Shown here: positions 59,129 to 64,000 of the stretch, piece after piece | Layout: every line of letters starts with the position of its first letter | Numbering within the stretch: position 1 is the first letter of the stretch | Assembly: GCF_030068455.1 (NCBI RefSeq) | Contig: NZ_JAQOSQ010000003.1 | Coordinates: 248,001 to 312,000 of the forward strand | Length of the DNA: 64,000 nt | From: Roseofilum casamattae BLCC-M143 | GTDB taxonomy: Bacteria > Cyanobacteriota > Cyanobacteriia > Cyanobacteriales > Desertifilaceae | Direction of reading: 5' to 3' | Notes under the pieces: model-generated | What the model was told of the DNA's origin: nothing | The model's input: the letters and a program-made list of their open reading frames with translations, nothing else | Databases searched by the model: none | Translations under genes and position numbers: made by a program

Positions 59129-61453
59129 ATGCAATTCCCTACATCCCCTAATTCACCAAAAGTACTCTTTCCTTATCCCTCAGATGGGGCGATCGTTGCG
59201 TGTTCTCCGCCTCATTTTGCTTGGTTTCCCGTTACCGGTGCTGAAGGTTATCATATCGAAGTGAGTAACTCCCAAGGAGAGGTTATTTATCAACGAGATA
59301 CGGGGAGAATTCCAGTACACGTACCCGATATTATTTGGAGTACTGGCTCCTATTCTTGGGATATTATCGCTTGGAATAACTCCGAAAGAGTAAATCGCGG
59401 TCTCCAGAGTTTTACTATTGCTCCAGATGCTGCCAGTTTGCCCCGGCCGAACCTAGAAGAATTACTCGCTCGGATACCTGCAAACCATCCTCGTTTTCTC
59501 TATACTCGAGATCGAGTTAGGGCGATCGCAAAGACCTTAGCAACGACGCGAAGTCAGCAATGGCAAAAGATTCAATTCATTGCCAATGAATTTTTAAATG
59601 CTGCAGCTCCATCTTATCCAACGTTCCAACATATCGCAGACCCCACCCTGCGCAAAATGGAATATAAGCAGTATTTTCACCAGTTTAGAATTACGGTCGA
59701 TCGCGGACTTCAGTATCTGGCTCTGGCCTATTTGGTTACCGAAGATGAAAAATATTTATTACCGGCGAAAAACATTCTCTTAGAACTGGCAAGCTGGCCT
59801 GTTGGTTCAGAAGATGTTAGTTCCGTTTATCCTAAATATAATGGAGACGAAATTGGTCTGAGTATTGCCCGTACATTACACCGAGCTTACGACTGGCTTT
59901 ATCATGGGTTGACGGATGCCGAAAAAGCAAAGGTCTTCAGTGCGTGTCAGCAGAGAGCGACTCAGGTTTTCCAATATTTGCAGCAGCGTAATTATCATCA
60001 GTTTCCCGGACGCAGTCATCCCGGCCGCTTGATTTCTTATCTATTAGAAATGTCTCTGGTTTTAGCGAACGCAACTCCAGAGGCTGTCAGTTGGGCAGGT
60101 TATGCATTGAAAGCGTTGATGTCGGTGCATCCCCACTGGGGTAGTGATGATGGGGGTTGGGCCCAGGGAATTTGGTATGCGAAAAATTATAATGTTTATT
60201 CTTTACCGGCGATCGAAGCTTTGGCAAATATTTGTCAGTTGAATCTCTGGGAACGACTGTTTTATCGCAACTTTGGATATTTCTTATTTTACTGCACCAG
60301 TCCTTTAGCAGAAATGCAGCCATTTGGCGATGGAGCAGAACGTAGCGTGCTGGGAAATTGTGGCGGATGGTTGCTGAATATTATGCGGTTTTACGCCCAT
60401 AAATTTTGCGATCGCAATTTGGGTTGGTGGGCAGCACAAGTTATCCCTCATAACGAAGAGATCTGGGAACTCGGATTGCTTTATGAAGATAATCTTCCGC
60501 AGCAAATTCCCAATCTACCCAATGCGCGACTATTCCCAGAGGTGGGTTGGGCAGGGCTACATAGCGATCTGAGCCGTCCGGAAGACGATACCTTTTTGCT
60601 GTTTAAAAGTAGCCCTTATGGCAGTGCGTCCCACAGTCATGGCGACCAAAATGCATTTGCAATTATGAAAGGAGGAATTCCTCTGGCTATTCCATCTGGT
60701 TATTACGGTCCCTATTATAATAGTCCCCATCACCGAGAATGGACTCAGAGCACTAAAGCGAATAACTGTATTTTAGTGAATGGCAAAGGTCAATCCATCG
60801 GGGATAATACCGCAACCGGTCGTATCTTTGCATTTGAAAATTATCCGGAAATGTGTTATGTCGCTGGCGATGCAACTCCAGCCTATCAAGGAAAACTGAC
60901 GCGCTGGGAACGGCATATTTTATTTTTGCGATCGGGACTATTTATTCTGTTAGATGAGTTAGCGGCTCCCGAGCCAGTTACGTTTCAGTGGATGCTGCAT
61001 AGTTTAGAAAAAATGTCGGTTGATGGCAATACCATTTTTTCCAGACGCAAGGGAGCTGAATTAGAGGTCAAACTTTATGCAACTCAATCATTAACTCTCA
61101 GTCAAACCGATTTATTTAAACCGACTTATAATACAGATCTTCCAGAAGCTTGGCATCGTTCCATGCCGAATCATTGGCATTTGAGCGCAGCAACTGAAAC
61201 ACCATCGCGATCGTTAAGAATTGTAGCAGTTATGGCAGTGCGCTGCGATCGCGAAAAACTGGATATTGACGTGCGGGAAGAGAAGGGTTGGATTCGCGCG
61301 ATCGCACAAAATTCGTTAACAAATGTAAAAGGTGCAGCTCAACTCATTGAGAATACACCAATCCCTGATACCATAGACCCACATCCACAAGAGTCATTGC
61401 TGAGGCTTTACGGACAAAGCTTGTCGAGTAACTTTACTCTCAAGATACCTTAG
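59129..61453 (+). CDS. Heparinase II/III-like polysaccharide lyase (DUF4962 type)
   Basis: 774 residues. The N-terminal beta domain (LFPYPSDGAIVACSPPHFAW, FPVTGAEGYHIEVSNSQGEV; residues 10-120) is a DUF4962/fibronectin-like domain. A helical (alpha/alpha)n toroid follows (NHPRFLYTRDRVRAIAKTLA, YLALAYLVTEDEKYLLPAKN, YKQYFHQFRITVDRG), and the C-terminal beta-sheet domain holds SASHSHGDQNAFAIMKGGIP with the conserved His. It likely degrades or edits an acidic exopolysaccharide. No signal peptide is clear. It lies just upstream of sulfotransferase and glycosyltransferase pieces, so it belongs to a polysaccharide locus. Confidence 0.85.
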   Translation: MQFPTSPNSPKVLFPYPSDGAIVACSPPHFAWFPVTGAEGYHIEVSNSQGEVIYQRDTGRIPVHVPDIIWSTGSYSWDIIAWNNSERVNRGLQSFTIAPDAASLPRPNLEELLARIPANHPRFLYTRDRVRAIAKTLATTRSQQWQKIQFIANEFLNAAAPSYPTFQHIADPTLRKMEYKQYFHQFRITVDRGLQYLALAYLVTEDEKYLLPAKNILLELASWPVGSEDVSSVYPKYNGDEIGLSIARTLHRAYDWLYHGLTDAEKAKVFSACQQRATQVFQYLQQRNYHQFPGRSHPGRLISYLLEMSLVLANATPEAVSWAGYALKALMSVHPHWGSDDGGWAQGIWYAKNYNVYSLPAIEALANICQLNLWERLFYRNFGYFLFYCTSPLAEMQPFGDGAERSVLGNCGGWLLNIMRFYAHKFCDRNLGWWAAQVIPHNEEIWELGLLYEDNLPQQIPNLPNARLFPEVGWAGLHSDLSRPEDDTFLLFKSSPYGSASHSHGDQNAFAIMKGGIPLAIPSGYYGPYYNSPHHREWTQSTKANNCILVNGKGQSIGDNTATGRIFAFENYPEMCYVAGDATPAYQGKLTRWERHILFLRSGLFILLDELAAPEPVTFQWMLHSLEKMSVDGNTIFSRRKGAELEVKLYATQSLTLSQTDLFKPTYNTDLPEAWHRSMPNHWHLSAATETPSRSLRIVAVMAVRCDREKLDIDVREEKGWIRAIAQNSLTNVKGAAQLIENTPIPDTIDPHPQESLLRLYGQSLSSNFTLKIP

Positions 61454-61494
61454 ATGCGATCGAAGTCCGGTCTTAACTGAGTGATGAAATTGGT

Positions 61495-61968
61495 ATGGAA
61501 CGCGATAAAAAAATAGTGTATTATCCAGACGCTCAACTCGCAAATTTAGATGCTGGAGTTGCAGTTGCTTATCCCCTTCCGGATGGAAGTTATAAGTACT
61601 ATAACATACCTAATTTTTTAATTATTGGCGCACCTAAATGCGGTACGTCCGAGCTACGAGACTGGTTAAGCATTCATCAAAAAGTCCGCGCTCTCTCCTC
61701 AGAAGGACATTTTTTTGATGAAGTGCTCGATGTAGAACGAGAATGGCCTCGCTACGTCTTCAATTCTCAATTTTTAATTTCCAAAGAACGCAATCATTTC
61801 CGGGAAAATCAGGATATCCAGACTTGCGAAAAAACGCCAGCCTATCTAGACAAAAGAAATCGCGGCGTTCCCGTTCCAGAAGCTGCCAAAGAGCTATTAG
61901 ATAGTCACTATAAACCCTGGAACGAAAAATTACAAAATCTGCTGCCTCACCTTTCTATTGCGTGGTAA
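61495..61968 (+). pseudogene. Sulfotransferase, internally deleted (copy A)
   Basis: 157 residues. The N-terminal PAPS site NFLIIGAPKCGTSELRDWLS (5'-phosphosulfate loop) and EGHFFDEVLDVEREWPRYVF are intact, but after EKTPAYLDKRNRGVPVPEAA the sequence jumps to LLDSHYKPWNEKLQNLL, which is normally the very C-terminus. The 3'-phosphate-binding and catalytic centre (about 100 residues) are missing. Still in frame, so either a scar or a small remnant. It is followed immediately by a paralogue. Confidence 0.75.
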
Positions 61969-61970
61969 AA

Positions 61971-62672
61971 ATGATGCAACCGGATCCTAAAATCATTGAT
62001 TATGCAGATGCAACCCTCAATAATCTTGATGCAGGTGTTGGTATTCGCGTACCCAAAGGACATCATAACCAATACCATATCTATGGAGTTCCCAAGTTTT
62101 TGATTATCGGCGCCCAAAAATGCGGTACGACTGCCATGCGTAGATGGTTGAGCGTCCATCCAGAACTGCAAACGATACCATTAGAGTGGAATTTTTTTGA
62201 TGAAGTTGGCGATCTGGCTGTGGAATGGCCCCGTTATATTATTAATCCTCACTTTAAAATTAGACAGCATAGCGTTCGCTATACCTTTGAAAAAACCCCC
62301 GGTTATTTTCATAAAAAAAATAAAGGAATCCCCGTACCCGATATTGTCCATCAACTGATGCCATCCGGTAAATTTATTGTCATGTTGCGCAACCCCACGG
62401 AACGAGCGTGGTCTGCTTATAGAATGTACAAAAATAATCAAAAACAGCCATTGTATGGGTGTACTCTAAGAGATTCTCAGCTCAGGAAACTAGCGAAAAG
62501 AGTGGCTCTATCTCCGGAAAATGAAGCAACCCCAACTCACTCGTTTTTGGATCTGATTCAAGGCTTAATAGCGATCGCAAAAAAGGATCGCAGCATGGAA
62601 ATCGATAGATTACCACAATCGATCCGCAGAACACCTCTAGCGCCAGACAAGAATATGGCTCGAATACCATGA
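61971..62672 (+). pseudogene. Sulfotransferase, C-terminally truncated (copy B)
   Basis: 233 residues from ATG 61971. It parallels copy A: IDYADATLNNLDAGVGI, KFLIIGAQKCGTTAMRRWLS, EWNFFDEVGDLAVEWPRYII and EKTPGYFHKKNKGIPVPDIV. It retains the 3'-phosphate motif KFIVMLRNPTERAWSAYRMY (Arg, Ser). After about residue 165 the sequence stops resembling the family and ends near a glycosyltransferase fragment that starts in another frame. Copies A and B are tandem paralogues, both broken at different points. Confidence 0.75.
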
Positions 62673-63721
62673 TGTTTCGCAGAAGCCTTATTGCCGAGAT
62701 TGGCTATTTTGATTCCGTGCGCTATGGTGCGGATACGGAATATCTCCACAGAATTCAAAAAAAACATGACCTTGTTTCCATTGATGAGCCATTATTATAT
62801 TATCTGTATCGAGAAGGTTCGTTGACGAAAACAGAAGCAACTGGAACAATTGAGGGGTGTACCGGAAAACAAAATAGATGGCAATACCGAAAGTATTGGC
62901 ATGAATGGCAAGATTCTACATCGTCCCTATATCTGAGTTTCCCGCAACTGACACGCTCGTTTCCTGTAGGGCATCCCACCCAAGAGGTTCCCGCTGAGAG
63001 GTTTACGGTGAGTATGGCCAGCTTTCCCCAGCGACAAGAATCTTTAAAAAGAGCGATCGCGTCAATTTATCCCTGGATAGATAACATTAATCTCTGTTTA
63101 AATGAATATACCAAAATTCCAGACTTCTTAAACGATCCGAAGATTACTATTTACCTACCTCCGGAAGATTTAGGAGATAGAGGTAAGTTTTACTGGGTTG
63201 AGAAAACTGAAGGATATCATTTCTTTTGCGACGATGATATTGAATACTCGCGCCGTTATTTTGAATATCTGGCTAATGCCATTGAAAAATACGATCGCCA
63301 GGCTATTGTCGGATTGCATGGAAGTCACTTAGTATCGCCCAACGAAAGCTATTATTCCAAACAGGGACGCCAAAAATATACCTTTCGTCAGTATCGAGAT
63401 GCCGATCTAAACGTTGACTTTTTAGGGACTGGCGTAATGGCATACCACGGAGAATATATTAATATTCCATTCCATATATTCGAGGAAAATAATATGACCG
63501 ATGTGTTTTTGGGGTTATATGCGAAAGAATCCAAAATACCGCTTATCTGCTGTGCGAATTCAACTAATTTAGCAACCGATATCGATCGCAAACTTGAGGC
63601 AGAAGGATCTATTTTTTTTGATTCCCGTCATAATAAACCGACTAAGTTTAATAAACGAGAGGTTGTCGATCGCATTCTGCAACAACGATGGTGGCACGAT
63701 CGATTAATAATGAATAATTAA
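62669..63721 (+). CDS. Mosaic glycosyltransferase: GT2 tail joined to a second GT domain
   Basis: 350 residues. The first ~55 (MMFRRSLIAEIGYFDSVRYG, ADTEYLHRI) are the C-terminal end of a family 2 glycosyltransferase. Its frame extends upstream to a stop at about 62606, giving ITTIDPQNTSSARQEYGSNT, still GT2-like, so the 5' half of that gene is lost. From about residue 110 a second GT-A-like domain begins: FTVSMASFPQRQESLKRAIA, SIYPWIDNINLCLNEYTKIP, and FFCDDDIEYSRRYFEYLANA (DDD, metal site). The fusion is in frame, so the second domain may still work, but the gene seems a recombination product. Confidence 0.7.
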   Translation: MMFRRSLIAEIGYFDSVRYGADTEYLHRIQKKHDLVSIDEPLLYYLYREGSLTKTEATGTIEGCTGKQNRWQYRKYWHEWQDSTSSLYLSFPQLTRSFPVGHPTQEVPAERFTVSMASFPQRQESLKRAIASIYPWIDNINLCLNEYTKIPDFLNDPKITIYLPPEDLGDRGKFYWVEKTEGYHFFCDDDIEYSRRYFEYLANAIEKYDRQAIVGLHGSHLVSPNESYYSKQGRQKYTFRQYRDADLNVDFLGTGVMAYHGEYINIPFHIFEENNMTDVFLGLYAKESKIPLICCANSTNLATDIDRKLEAEGSIFFDSRHNKPTKFNKREVVDRILQQRWWHDRLIMNN

Positions 63722-63734
63722 TAACGGGTATTAA

Positions 63735-64000
63735 ATGATTTTAGCTTCAGAACCCGTCTCCAGACTCATGGTTGTTGCTCATCCCGATGATGAAATTTTA
63801 TTTGGAGGACAAGAGTTGATTCAACGTTCGGAATGGTTAGTTATTTGTCTGACGAACGGCAATAATGACAAGCGCAAACAGCAATTTTTTCAAGTTATGA
63901 ATTATTTATCCATACCTGCAGAAATCTGGGATTATCCCGATCGCCCGGGACTTTCAAAAGATAAAAATTTAGCTGAAAATCTTTGGCTGCCTTTGCTTCC
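63735..64000 (+). CDS. PIG-L/LmbE family deacetylase, N-terminal part (3' end outside window)
   Basis: The frame from ATG 63735 runs off the window after 88 codons. MILASEPVSRLMVVAHPDDE carries the zinc-binding AHPDDE motif, followed by ILFGGQELIQRSEWLVICLT and NGNNDKRKQQFFQVMNYLSI. The family deacetylates N-acetyl sugars (e.g. GlcNAc-inositol). It lies 13 bases after the mosaic glycosyltransferase, in the same polysaccharide locus. Confidence 0.88.
   Translation, partial: MILASEPVSRLMVVAHPDDEILFGGQELIQRSEWLVICLTNGNNDKRKQQFFQVMNYLSIPAEIWDYPDRPGLSKDKNLAENLWLPLL

Noticed and set aside
4200-61270. GCGATCGC and related octamers as an operator or origin sequence
   Set aside because: These are HIP1 repeats, which occur throughout cyanobacterial genomes inside and outside genes. 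They are not specific to any site here.

Overview
The window is cyanobacterial chromosomal DNA. The evidence is the very high density of the HIP1 octamer GCGATCGC, an allophycocyanin-B type phycobilisome subunit (ApcD), a one-helix high-light-inducible protein, a three-domain flavodiiron protein, and hopanoid genes (hpnA, hpnH). The dispersed hairpin repeats, PEP-CTERM fragments, NACHT NTPase and large share of regulatory genes suggest a filamentous non-heterocystous lineage (Oscillatoriales-like), but that is inference and I cannot name a genus.

Layout. 1-2.9 kb: 3' end of a UPF0182 gene, then a decayed stretch with an ISAs1-family transposase remnant, two PEP-CTERM gene tails, and a ParD-like antitoxin followed by a truncated ParE-like toxin. 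3.2-9.2 kb: ilvC, a Ca2+/H+ antiporter, a phosphoketolase/transketolase-family enzyme and a degenerate iron-alcohol-dehydrogenase homologue. 9.3-20.3 kb: dnaG, an amidase/glucosaminidase, birA, pgeF, two FHA proteins, pgl, a pair of arsenosugar-type glycosyltransferases, an IS5 remnant and rlmD. 20.3-29.5 kb: apcD, an undescribed protein next to an AAA+ ATPase of the contractile-injection-system type, a GGCT-like protein, tsaE, recJ, an ABC1/UbiB kinase and a PH-domain protein.

29.5-44.5 kb (almost all minus strand): flavodiiron protein, CHASE2-adenylate cyclase beside a DUF928 protein, a REC-GGDQF-EAL protein, two unknown proteins sharing a C-terminal HPEWGYEI motif, ferredoxin, hisZ coupled to a J-domain/TPR protein, an inositol-phosphatase family enzyme, azlCD, a thermonuclease with substituted acidic residues, and an unknown membrane-anchored protein. 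44.6-55.1 kb: a GT39-like membrane glycosyltransferase with TPRs, hpnH-hpnA, two small overlapping genes and an AT-rich NACHT NTPase. A fragment of a second hpnA 5' end lies just beyond the NACHT gene, so this accessory block sits between two copies of the same sequence. Then come cobA, cbiX and a SirB1-family gene. 55.2-64 kb: thrC with a MoaD/ThiS-like carrier gene, a periplasmic protein, ald, hli, and a polysaccharide region (heparinase-like enzyme, two broken sulfotransferases, a mosaic glycosyltransferase and the start of a PIG-L deacetylase).

The most interesting points are the NACHT island bounded by hpnA repeats, an AAA+ ATPase apart from any visible injection-system genes and paired with a conserved unknown, the possible ribosome-site-occluding leader of thrC with its downstream sulfur-carrier-like gene, the Fe-ADH homologue that lost three of four metal ligands, and a family of about 63-bp inverted repeats, one nested in the loop of a likely bidirectional terminator. 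I saw no rRNA, tRNA or CRISPR array.
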